The notes below the pieces were generated by a model. That model had not been told where the DNA came from, did not search any database, and saw only the letters and a program-made list of their open reading frames with translations. A DNA stretch of 50,609 bases from Chitinophaga pinensis (GTDB taxonomy: Bacteria; Bacteroidota; Bacteroidia; NS11-12g; UBA955). Numbering within the stretch: the stretch's first letter is position 1; the number at the start of each line of letters is the position of its first letter. Below, one piece after another: positions 44,172 through 50,609 of this stretch. The stretch spans positions 1-50,609 of the forward strand of contig CAMAQS010000009.1 of NCBI GenBank assembly GCA_945860565.1, given 5' to 3'. Position numbers and translations under genes: made by a program.

Positions 44172-45506
44172 TTATTCGATATTCCCTTCTGGTTTTGTCG
44201 ATTGATTCAGGTTGTACCAATCAATTTTTCTCGACAAATACATTACCGTAGACAATACAATAAACAACCCAATGCTGCCAATAAGTAATGCCATGTCTTC
44301 CAGTTGAATAATCACAAAAATGAAGCTATATAACAATGCCAATATCCCTGCCACCATCAGTGCAATTTTGGTATTTTTTAAAATGGCTTTTACATATCCC
44401 GTCACCAGAATAAGAGTGGCCAAAGCCGAGACCAAATAAGCCAAGTTAAAATTCAACTGCTCTGAAATGGATAATAAAAGGGTGAAAAATACAATTAATG
44501 CAAATCCCACCAAAATATATTGAATTGGGTGTATAAACACCTTTTGCATGATTTCAACGAAAAAGAATACAATAAATGTAAACGCAATGAACAATATAGC
44601 ATATTGAATGGACCTGAAGGACTTTTTGTAGTTGTCTACTGTTAACAGCAGTTCAAATCCGAAATCGGAATTTTCAACATTTTGGTCGTCGTTGATCCAC
44701 TGTTGGGGAAAATTGCGGTTTAAGTGCAGTACGTTCCAGTGGGCTGAAAAACTATCACCGGTATTGTCTCTATCATCAGGCAAATAAGCACCAGTAAACT
44801 TGGGATCAGACCAACTTGACTTGATGTTTACATCCGTAATTTTCCCTACAGGAGAGAAAAACATTTGTTGACTCCCTTTTAAATTTACCAAAAACTTAAA
44901 ATTGTGTTGTTGGCTGTCTTTTGGAAGGATGAGGACGCTGCTGTTTATGGCCGGATTTACCACTTTTCCAGATTCGTTTCCTGGATTAAAGAAATAACGT
45001 GAATTGTCCCAATTGAGTTCAACTTGTTTTTCAATGCCTCTCAAATCGGAAATGCCTACCACGAGTTTTGCTTTGTCAAACTGAAATTGCGACAAAGGCA
45101 CTTCTGCATTTTCAAATTTAAATTCGCTGAAGGAGCCCGAAATTTCGATGTTGCTGTTATACACCACCACATCAAAAATTCCTCTATCTAATTTTTGGGG
45201 GATGACTTTTCCGTCGATTTTAAGTTGTGTGGGCAATATTATCAGCCATTTGGTTTCGGCATTAATGCGGATTGCGGTATCACGGCCACTTTTTACTTTG
45301 GTGTATTTTACATAAGGAATGGTTAAAAAAGGACCACGAATGGTTTGGGCTTCTCCCCATTTGGAACTCACTTCAACGATGGCTTCGGATTGCTTATCTT
45401 GTCTATCGGTAATGAGGGAATGGATCATGCTCGTGGGGATGAGCAACAGCAGGACTATCAATACGATGATGCCGAGCTTGAGGTAGATGTTGTGTTTGAG
45501 GTTCAT
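44172..45506 (-). CDS. creD: CreD-family inner-membrane protein
   Basis: A 444-aa protein with an N-terminal transmembrane helix (IYLKLGIIVLIVLLLLIPTSMI), a periplasmic domain of about 270 residues, and then five or six C-terminal helices (AILFIAFTFIVFFFVEIM, ILVGFALIVFFTLLLSISEQLNF, LVSALATLILVTGYV). The motif SSKWGEAQTIRGPFLTIPY after the first helix and the block QKVFIHPIQYILVG are diagnostic. CreD is linked to envelope stress and beta-lactam response in Proteobacteria under CreBC; no such two-component genes are present here. It has its own terminator. Confidence 0.92.
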   Translation of the reverse strand: MNLKHNIYLKLGIIVLIVLLLLIPTSMIHSLITDRQDKQSEAIVEVSSKWGEAQTIRGPFLTIPYVKYTKVKSGRDTAIRINAETKWLIILPTQLKIDGKVIPQKLDRGIFDVVVYNSNIEISGSFSEFKFENAEVPLSQFQFDKAKLVVGISDLRGIEKQVELNWDNSRYFFNPGNESGKVVNPAINSSVLILPKDSQQHNFKFLVNLKGSQQMFFSPVGKITDVNIKSSWSDPKFTGAYLPDDRDNTGDSFSAHWNVLHLNRNFPQQWINDDQNVENSDFGFELLLTVDNYKKSFRSIQYAILFIAFTFIVFFFVEIMQKVFIHPIQYILVGFALIVFFTLLLSISEQLNFNLAYLVSALATLILVTGYVKAILKNTKIALMVAGILALLYSFIFVIIQLEDMALLIGSIGLFIVLSTVMYLSRKIDWYNLNQSTKPEGNIE

Positions 45507-45535
45507 AATGAAAACGTGGACAAGTTAGGGGTTTG

Positions 45536-45569
45536 GATTTTTCTAAAAAAATTTATTTTTAGAAAAATC
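45536..45569. other. AT-rich 14-bp perfect hairpin upstream of creD
   Basis: GATTTTTCTAAAAA and TTTTTAGAAAAATC are exact complements with a 6-base loop. It lies 29 bases upstream of the creD ATG, where an operator or a 5' leader hairpin would lie. There is no GC core, so it is a poor terminator. Confidence 0.6.
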
Positions 45570-45675
45570 GATGAAGTTGGTTTTTTGTTCTTTTATTTCT
45601 TGTTCTTCGGTTTCTTCTTCGGTATGTTCTTTGGAGTTTGTTCTTTTATGTTGTTCTTTCGTTTTTTAATTTGTG

Positions 45676-45715
45676 TACTTTTTGGCTTGACCCAAAAAGT
45701 ACCAAAAAGGTCAAG
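45676..45715. repeat. Overlapping inverted repeats
   Basis: TACTTTTTGG (45676-45685) and CCAAAAAGTA (45692-45701) are exact complements. CTTGACC (45686-45692) and GGTCAAG (45709-45715) are another exact pair. Because the pairs interlock, two alternative hairpins are possible. The pattern resembles a repeat that I recall in intergenic DNA of many Bacteroidota, but I cannot check copies. Confidence 0.7.
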
Positions 45716-45748
45716 GACTGCAACGGACTTCCAACTTCATCTTGATAC

Positions 45749-45808
45749 CTTCCGAATCACGACGGTGATCTCCTCATCCTTCGGAGCTTCCTTGTGATTT
45801 CGCGGAAG
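45749..45808. repeat. Long structured hairpin
   Basis: CTTCCGAATCAC (45749-45760) pairs with GTGATTTCGCGGAAG (45794-45808), giving 12 bp with a 3-base bulge. Inside is AGCTTCC, which alternatively pairs with GGAAGCT (45804-45810). Outside, CAACTTCA (45732-45739) is nearly complementary to TGAAGGTTG (45819-45827), and AACGGAC (45722-45728) to GTCCGTT (45841-45847). The whole forms an extended, imperfect cruciform. Confidence 0.65.
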
Positions 45809-46025
45809 CTATTGGCGTTGAAGGTTGCAAATCCCTTGAGGTCCGTTCCCTAGCCTCTAAATAATGCTGTTATTGTGGTTTTTTTTGTTTTTGTTCTTTG
45901 GCCCGTTTGCTGTTGTTCGTTTGCTTTGGCTTTTTGTTCTTCGGTTCGTTTACGTTTGTTTGCTCTGGTATTCTGTTCTTCGGTTCGTTTGCTTTGGCTT
46001 TTTGTTCTAAGCTTTGTTTGCCTTC

Positions 46026-46193
46026 GTTTTTTGTTCTTTGGTTCGTTTGCTTTGGTTCGTTTGCTTTGGTTCGTTTTCTTTGGTTCGTTTTCTTTGGTTC
46101 GTTTGCTTTGGTTCGTTTGCTTTGGTTCGTTTGCTTTGGTTCGTTTACTTTGGTTTGTTTACCTTGGTTCGTTTGCACTAGTTTGTTTGCTTT
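46026..46193. repeat. 14-bp tandem repeat, about ten units
   Basis: The unit GGTTCGTTTGCTTT recurs with starts at 46040, 46054, 46068, 46082, 46096, 46110, 46124, 46138, 46152 and 46166, an exact 14-base period with few substitutions. Degenerate longer repeats of the same words (for example GGCTTTTTGTTCT) extend upstream to about 45890. The plus strand is nearly free of A in this tract. Confidence 0.9.
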
Positions 46194-46352
46194 CGTTTAC
46201 TGTTCTTCGGTTTGTTTGTAGTTGTTCGTTTAATTCGGTACTTTTGATTTCGGTGACTGTTCTTCGATTTGGTTGGAGTTGCGAGTTTGGTGTGGTATTT
46301 TAGAAATTTCAGAAATTTGAATAGGGTGCTTTTAATTTTCAAGGAATAATCG

Positions 46353-46360
46353 TATATTTG
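46353..46360 (+). promoter_or_regulatory. -7 element upstream of rpmE2
   Basis: TATATTTG matches TAnnTTTG, followed by C as often seen. A TTT lies at the -33 position instead of TTG. The predicted leader before the ATG at 46395 is about 30 bases. Confidence 0.55.
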
Positions 46361-46394
46361 CAGTCCTTAAAAAAATACTCAATACAATCATCAA

Positions 46395-46643
46395 ATGAAA
46401 ACCGATATACATCCAAAAAACTATCGTAAAGTTGTGTTCAAAGACATGAGCTGTGATCATAGTTTCATTACACACAGTTGCGTAGATACAAAAGAAACAG
46501 TTAAATGGGAAGATGGAAACGAATATCCATTGTACAAACTAGAGATTTCTTCTCAATCTCACCCCTTTTATACGGGTAAACAAAACTTAATCGATACTGC
46601 AGGACGTATCGACAAGTTCATGAGACGTTACGGAAAGAAATAA
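46395..46643 (+). CDS. rpmE2: 50S ribosomal protein L31, type B
   Basis: An 82-aa ribosomal protein starting [18 protein letters not shown] and ending [16 protein letters not shown], the type B pattern. The CxxC-type zinc cysteine pairs of type A L31 are absent (only [10 protein letters not shown]), so this is the zinc-independent form. In many bacteria that form is induced under zinc limitation, but as the only L31 gene it would be constitutive. A strong terminator follows 22 bases after the stop. Confidence 0.97.
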   Translation: MKTDIHPKNYRKVVFKDMSCDHSFITHSCVDTKETVKWEDGNEYPLYKLEISSQSHPFYTGKQNLIDTAGRIDKFMRRYGKK

Positions 46644-46665
46644 TTTGTTTTTCATATAAAAAATT

Positions 46666-46692
46666 GGCTACTCCTTGAGTAGCCTTTTTTTT
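46666..46692. terminator. Bidirectional terminator between rpmE2 and cysN
   Basis: GGCTACTC and GAGTAGCC form a perfect 8-bp stem with a 3-base loop, followed by T8 on the plus strand and by AATTTTTT on the minus strand. It serves both the L31 gene and the cys operon. Confidence 0.9.
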
Positions 46693-46696
46693 GTTT

Positions 46697-47956
46697 CTAA
46701 CCTATCATTCCAACAGCCACCGTTTCGTTGGAAATCGGATCCACCAAAATAAACGATCCTGTTTGCCTATTTTCCGTGTAAACATCGTAAAATAGTGTTT
46801 CGTTTAACTTTAATTTTGCCCGAAAAATATCGTTTAACGTAATTTGAGATTCATTCTCTTCTAATGGAATCTGATTCAAAGTATGAACATCCATTAAGTG
46901 CAAAATTTCACTGATTTTACATCTTAATGTCCGTGTTCCTATTCTGAAAATATAAGTCGTTTTTAAATTTAGATTTCGCTCATTGAACCAACACATCGTC
47001 GCCAATACCTCATTCGATTCATTGGGCATTTCTGCCGATTTTGTAAACAAATCCCCCCGACTAATATCCAACTCTCTGTCCAAAGTAAATGTTACCGACA
47101 AAGGAGATACCGCAACCTCTAATTGCTTTGAGCCACAATAAATTTCTTTGATTTTTGCAGTTTGGTTCGAAGGCAGAATGACTACTTCATCCCCAATTGA
47201 AAATTCACCTCCGTCTATCCTTCCGGCATATCCCCTAAAATCATGAAATTCAGTTGAGTGCGGACGAATGATGGTTTGTACAAAAATCCGAGCGGCTGTT
47301 TTGGATTCCTGGTGTTCTATGTTCAACGATTCCAATGTTTCCAACAAAGGCAATCCTTTATACCAATCCATATTCAAAGAACGATCTACCACATTATCCC
47401 CATGCAATGCAGATATGGGAATGTACTGAATATGATGGTGATTAAATTGAGCCGTGAGTATCTCAAAATCCGCCTTAATGTTCTCAAAGGTTTCCTCATT
47501 GTACTCCATTAAATCCATTTTGTTGATACAAACCAGCAAATGAGGAATATTTAACAACGTGGCGATATATGTGTGTCTTCTCGTCTGCTCCACAACCCCT
47601 TTTCTGGCATCTATCAATATAAGTGCTGCATTTGCCGTAGACGCACCCGTAATCATGTTACGCGTGTATTGTATGTGCCCTGGAGTATCTGCAATGATAA
47701 ACTTGCGTTTTGGAGTTGAAAAGTAACGGTAAGCCACATCGATGGTGATGCCTTGGGTGCGTTCATCCTTTAATCCATCCGTAAGCAAAGAAAAATCGAT
47801 TTGCTGATTTCCTTTTTTTTCACTGCTGGCAATGATGTTTTCCATTTGGTCAGTATAAACCGATTTTGAATCATAAAGCAATCGACCTATGAGGGTACTT
47901 TTACCATCGTCCACACTACCCGCAGTGGTAAATCTTACTATATTTGAGTGTTCCAT
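46697..47956 (-). CDS. cysN: Sulfate adenylyltransferase subunit 1 (GTPase)
   Basis: A 419-aa GTPase that drives APS formation with CysD. The G-domain motifs are GSVDDGKSTLIGRLLYDSK (P-loop), IADTPGHIQYTRNM (G3) and VCINKMDLM (G4), followed by an EF-Tu-like beta-barrel domain with RGYAGRIDGGEFSIGDEV. It lacks a fused APS-kinase domain, which fits the separate cysC in the same operon. It ends the operon, 13 bases after cysD. Confidence 0.95.
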   Translation of the reverse strand: MEHSNIVRFTTAGSVDDGKSTLIGRLLYDSKSVYTDQMENIIASSEKKGNQQIDFSLLTDGLKDERTQGITIDVAYRYFSTPKRKFIIADTPGHIQYTRNMITGASTANAALILIDARKGVVEQTRRHTYIATLLNIPHLLVCINKMDLMEYNEETFENIKADFEILTAQFNHHHIQYIPISALHGDNVVDRSLNMDWYKGLPLLETLESLNIEHQESKTAARIFVQTIIRPHSTEFHDFRGYAGRIDGGEFSIGDEVVILPSNQTAKIKEIYCGSKQLEVAVSPLSVTFTLDRELDISRGDLFTKSAEMPNESNEVLATMCWFNERNLNLKTTYIFRIGTRTLRCKISEILHLMDVHTLNQIPLEENESQITLNDIFRAKLKLNETLFYDVYTENRQTGSFILVDPISNETVAVGMIG

Positions 47957-47969
47957 TCTTTGGCTTAAA

Positions 47970-48875
47970 TTAAAAATAGCCTAATTTTTTTCTATCTTCC
48001 ATGGCTGTTTCCGACCTGCGATCGTCTGCGCGGGTGCCTCTTTCTGTGGTATGTGTAGCTGAAATTTCACGAATAATCTCTGTAATAGTGCTGGCTTCAG
48101 ACAAAACCGCGCCAGTTATTGGCATGTCTCCACAGGTTCTATATCTTACAATTTTCTTTTCTATTTTCTCGGATTCTCGCAAGGTAACCCAAGGACAATT
48201 TGCAATCCATTGTCCGTTGCGCAAAAACACCTCTCTTTCATGAGAAAAGTATAGATTGGGAATGTCTAATTCCTCTTGCAAAATATATTGCCAAACATCC
48301 AATTCAGTCCAGTTTGAAATGGGGAAAATACGAAAATGTTCCCCTTCATTCTTTAAACCATTAAAGAGGGTCCACAATTCGGGACGTTGTTTTTTGGGAT
48401 TCCATTGTCCGAATTCATCGCGGTGAGAAAATACCCTTTCTTTTGCCCTCGCTTTTTCTTCATCTCTTCTTGCACCGCCAATGCATGCATCAAATTTGTG
48501 TTCTTCAATGGCATCCAATAATGTCACGGTTTGCAATGCATTGCGGTTTGCATTAAAACCAACTTCTTCTTTTACTCTGCCCTCATTGATAGACTCTTGA
48601 ACCGACGCAACCACTAATTTTACATTGAGTTTTTCCACCAATTTATCTCTAAATTCTATTGTTTCAGGGAAATTGTGACCGGTGTCGATGTGCATCAAAG
48701 TAAAGGGAATGTTGCTCGGCCAAAACGCTTTGTACGCCAAATGCGTCACGACAATACTATCCTTCCCCCCAGAAAAAAGAATCACTGGATGTTCAAATTG
48801 AGCACATGTTTCCCGGATAATAAAAATGGCTTCCGCTTCTAATTCTTGGAGGTGTTTTTGTTGATTTAAATTCAT
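47970..48875 (-). CDS. cysD: Sulfate adenylyltransferase subunit 2
   Basis: A 301-aa PP-loop enzyme that adenylates sulfate to APS. The PP motif is PVILFSGGKDSIVVTHLA. The blocks GGARRDEEKARAKERVFSHRDEFGQWNPK, RTCGDMPITGAV and the ending AMEDRKKLGYF are diagnostic of CysD as opposed to CysH. The start overlaps cysC by 4 bases. Confidence 0.97.
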   Translation of the reverse strand: MNLNQQKHLQELEAEAIFIIRETCAQFEHPVILFSGGKDSIVVTHLAYKAFWPSNIPFTLMHIDTGHNFPETIEFRDKLVEKLNVKLVVASVQESINEGRVKEEVGFNANRNALQTVTLLDAIEEHKFDACIGGARRDEEKARAKERVFSHRDEFGQWNPKKQRPELWTLFNGLKNEGEHFRIFPISNWTELDVWQYILQEELDIPNLYFSHEREVFLRNGQWIANCPWVTLRESEKIEKKIVRYRTCGDMPITGAVLSEASTITEIIREISATHTTERGTRADDRRSETAMEDRKKLGYF

Positions 48876-49471
48876 GCAATATTTAATATTTGCGGTTCTA
48901 AGGTCTGAAGTATTTTATCTACAGACTCAGAAATACTCAATTTATTTGTTTGGATGTGTATATCAGCGTGTATAGGGACTTCAAATGGAGAACTTATGCC
49001 GGTAAATTCAGGAATGAGGCCATTTCTGGCTTTTTGATACAGTCCTTTTACATCTCTATTTTCACATTCATCGAGGGTGCAATCAATGTAAATTTCTCTA
49101 AACCAATCGTTTCCAATGATATTGCGCGCTATCTCTCTGTCTTTGTTTAGGGGGGATATGAAAGCGGTGATAACGATATTTCCGGTTTGGCAAAAAAGTT
49201 TTGTAACTTCCGCAACACGACGAATGTTTTCGGTTCGGTCTTCTACAGAAAATCCCAAATCCTTGTTTAATCCTTGACGTACATTGTCACCATCCAAAAC
49301 TATTACATGAAATCCTTTATCGAACCATTCTTTTGAAATGGCATTTGCCAGGGTACTTTTGCCTGAACCACTCAAACCTGTCATCCACAGCACCATGGGT
49401 AGGTGTTTGTTTCGATGGATATAATGACTGGTATTAATCTGATAGTCTTGCGTTAAGAGATTCTTCTGCAT
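48872..49471 (-). CDS. cysC: Adenylylsulfate kinase
   Basis: A 199-aa kinase that converts APS to PAPS. The P-loop is WMTGLSGSGKSTLANA, and LDGDNVRQGLNKDLGFSVEDRTENIRR is the APS-binding segment. AFISPLNKDREIAR and FREIYIDCTLDECENRDVKGLY complete the fold. The ATG overlaps the DUF2061 gene by 38 bases, a large but plausible overlap because both frames look conserved. Confidence 0.96.
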   Translation of the reverse strand: MQKNLLTQDYQINTSHYIHRNKHLPMVLWMTGLSGSGKSTLANAISKEWFDKGFHVIVLDGDNVRQGLNKDLGFSVEDRTENIRRVAEVTKLFCQTGNIVITAFISPLNKDREIARNIIGNDWFREIYIDCTLDECENRDVKGLYQKARNGLIPEFTGISSPFEVPIHADIHIQTNKLSISESVDKILQTLEPQILNIA

Positions 49472-49682
49472 GTTTTACTCTTCCTATTCGTATATGTTTA
49501 AACCAAACCCGTTCGTGTATATAATACAATACCATTTTTGTAAATACTTCAAATCCACCAATGGCCATACCTATTTTTACGGAGCCCGTAACGAAATAAG
49601 AGACAATCATGGTGTCGATGGTGCCCACAATTCTCCAAGAGATGGTTTTTAGAAGATGCCTAACTTTGTCCGTGTTGTCCAT
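49434..49682 (-). CDS. DUF2061 membrane protein
   Basis: An 82-aa protein with two hydrophobic helices (ISWRIVGTIDTMIVSYFVTG and MAIGGFEVFTKMVLYYIHERVW). The motif SWRIVGTIDT and the ending HERVWFKHIRIGR are hallmarks of DUF2061. The family is often found fused or adjacent to cysC in Bacteroidota and Proteobacteria, suggesting a role in sulfate activation or uptake; the mechanism is not known. It overlaps cysQ by 23 bases and cysC by 38. Confidence 0.88.
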   Translation of the reverse strand: MDNTDKVRHLLKTISWRIVGTIDTMIVSYFVTGSVKIGMAIGGFEVFTKMVLYYIHERVWFKHIRIGRVKHAEESLNARLSD

Positions 49683-50469
49683 ATACTTTTTTAGATCTTG
49701 TTATAAATTGAGGATTCACCAAACTTTGTTTATTGTATAAAATTTCTTTGTTATCTGTAATGTCAGCAAGCGAGCATCCTGCATTCAACGCTATCGCATG
49801 GGCTGCAGCAGTATCCCATTCCATGGTGGTTCCAAAGCGCGGATACTCATTGGCTGTTCCTTCAGCCACCATGCATATTTTCAAACTTGAACCCATGGGA
49901 ATTAGATTTACATTCATTCCACTTTGTTCTAATCTTTGGATATAATTTAGTGTAGTTTCATTTTGATGAGAACGGCTTATGGCAATGGTATAATCAGAAT
50001 TTGTTTCAGCAAAAGGCAATTTAATTCCTTGTTTTACAATGCTTTCTGGAGTAGAATCCGCGTTTGTGATGGTTTTAAAGGATGATTCATTGTTTGTAAA
50101 GTACAAAACATTCATCGCAGGGGCGTACACCACGCCAAAAACAGGAATGCCTTGTTTTGCGAGAGCAATATTCACAGTAAATTCTCCGTTTTTGTTAATG
50201 AATTCGCGGGTGCCATCAATTGGATCAATCAACCAACACAAATCCCAATGCTGACGAACCGAATAGTCTAAATTCACTGCTTCTTCTGTGATAAACGGAA
50301 TGTCAGGAAATTCATTAAACAATTCCGCTCTAATTAAATCATTTGCCATTCTATCGGCATTGGTAACAGGCGAATCATCGGTTTTATAAGAAACCTCGGT
50401 GAAGCCATCATAGATTTCCATGATTGCATTTCCTGCTTTTAATGTAATTTCCAATACTTCCAACAACAT
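49660..50469 (-). CDS. cysQ: 3'(2'),5'-bisphosphate nucleotidase CysQ
   Basis: A 269-aa magnesium-dependent phosphatase that clears PAP, the by-product of PAPS use. The inositol-monophosphatase fold has FITEEAVNLDY, LIDPIDGTREFINKNGEF (metal site) and TTMEWDTAAAHAIALNAG (second signature). It is the first gene of the cys operon, with a TAATTTTG promoter box 7 bases before the ATG. No sulfate permease or cysH is in the window. Confidence 0.94.
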   Translation of the reverse strand: MLLEVLEITLKAGNAIMEIYDGFTEVSYKTDDSPVTNADRMANDLIRAELFNEFPDIPFITEEAVNLDYSVRQHWDLCWLIDPIDGTREFINKNGEFTVNIALAKQGIPVFGVVYAPAMNVLYFTNNESSFKTITNADSTPESIVKQGIKLPFAETNSDYTIAISRSHQNETTLNYIQRLEQSGMNVNLIPMGSSLKICMVAEGTANEYPRFGTTMEWDTAAAHAIALNAGCSLADITDNKEILYNKQSLVNPQFITRSKKVYGQHGQS

Positions 50470-50476
50470 GAGAATT

Positions 50477-50484
50477 CAAAATTA
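50477..50484 (-). promoter_or_regulatory. -7 element of the cys operon
   Basis: TAATTTTG on the minus strand is an exact match, followed by 7 bases and the cysQ ATG. There is no TTG at -33. The spacing is the same as that at recG and at the tandem ligase gene. Confidence 0.5.
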
Positions 50485-50551
50485 ATTCAACTCCTACTAA
50501 ATTTATAGGAATTCACAATTAGATAACACATCTTAACAAAAACATAAACAT

Positions 50552-50579
50552 TTGATTAAACTAAATTTCCATAATTTCG
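50552..50579 (+). promoter_or_regulatory. Weak promoter near the right edge
   Basis: TTG at 50552-50554, a 17-base spacer and TAATTTCG (one mismatch) point to the right. It is followed by the palindrome GTGTTAACAC (50584-50593) and an ATG at 50606 at the very end. It could serve a gene beyond the window. Confidence 0.25.
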
Positions 50580-50609
50580 GGGCGTGTTAACACAGAAAGC
50601 AAAATATGC

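Larger units (their letters stand above)
45507..46394. other. Gene-free stretch of 888 bases with repeats
   Basis: No credible gene is seen between creD and rpmE2. It holds, in order, an AT-rich 14-bp hairpin, a pyrimidine-rich tract, a structured element with nested inverted repeats (45676-45850), a low-complexity T/G-rich tract with a 14-base tandem repeat, and the rpmE2 promoter. The track ORFs here are artefacts of the repeat. Confidence 0.8.

Noticed and set aside
45870-46303. Overlapping ORFs on both strands (102, 107 and 142 aa) in the T/G-rich tract
   Set aside because: They are translations of the 14-bp tandem repeat; several frames are open at once simply because the sequence lacks stop codons, and the products are low complexity.

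Overview
The window is ordinary chromosome of a member of the Bacteroidota. It is AT-rich, has no Shine-Dalgarno sequences, and carries Bacteroidota-type promoters (TTG, about 19 bases, then TAnnTTTG). It also encodes lineage markers: type IX secretion (T9SS) cargo of both sorting types, a SprE/PorW-like lipoprotein, DUF5683, and an F1Fo operon that lacks atpD and atpC. I see no phage, insertion sequence, CRISPR array or rRNA. A finer placement (Flavobacteriales, Chitinophagales, Sphingobacteriales) cannot be made from the sequence alone.

Layout. 1-7.5 kb: 5' end of recG, an MlaE/MlaF lipid-transport pair, an oligopeptide-type solute-binding protein, a UPF0173 hydrolase, the parA-parB-DUF5683-TPR operon, a perfect 17-bp terminator hairpin, and a Bax inhibitor-1 protein. 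7.5-18.2 kb: a 1218-aa T9SS type B surface protein with PKD-like repeats, a GT9 glycosyltransferase, tRNA-Met, a beta-CASP metallo-hydrolase, a 24-bp repeat array with an inverted copy, a secreted alpha/beta hydrolase, and the pepA-pdxA operon. 18.3-31.9 kb: a 925-aa protein made of two D-Ala-D-Ala ligase-like modules, translationally coupled to a membrane PASTA protein; a T9SS type A protein, a rhodanese, a seven-heme cytochrome c with TPRs, an orphan CoA-transferase subunit B, NDH-2, a probable 40-aa membrane protein, an M20 dipeptidase, and a bifunctional Rel enzyme.

31.9-43.5 kb: a minus-strand cluster running short M23-like membrane protein, bactofilin, AtpZ, DUF6168-like protein, AtpB-E-F-H-A-G, followed by sprE and a class A penicillin-binding protein on the plus strand. 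43.5-46.7 kb: a DinB-like protein, CreD, an 888-bp gene-free stretch with a structured repeat-like element and a 14-bp tandem repeat, and rpmE2. 46.7-50.5 kb: a sulfate activation operon, cysQ-DUF2061-cysC-cysD-cysN.

Common themes are the cell envelope (peptidoglycan precursor ligase, PASTA protein, PBP1a, bactofilin, Mla, T9SS) and energy metabolism (NDH-2, F1Fo, cytochrome c). The best candidates for something less described are the tandem ligase fusion coupled to the PASTA gene, the M23-like bactofilin partner that has lost its peptidase domain, the two unusual intergenic repeat regions, and a group of promoters so close to start codons that leaderless or nearly leaderless mRNAs are predicted.
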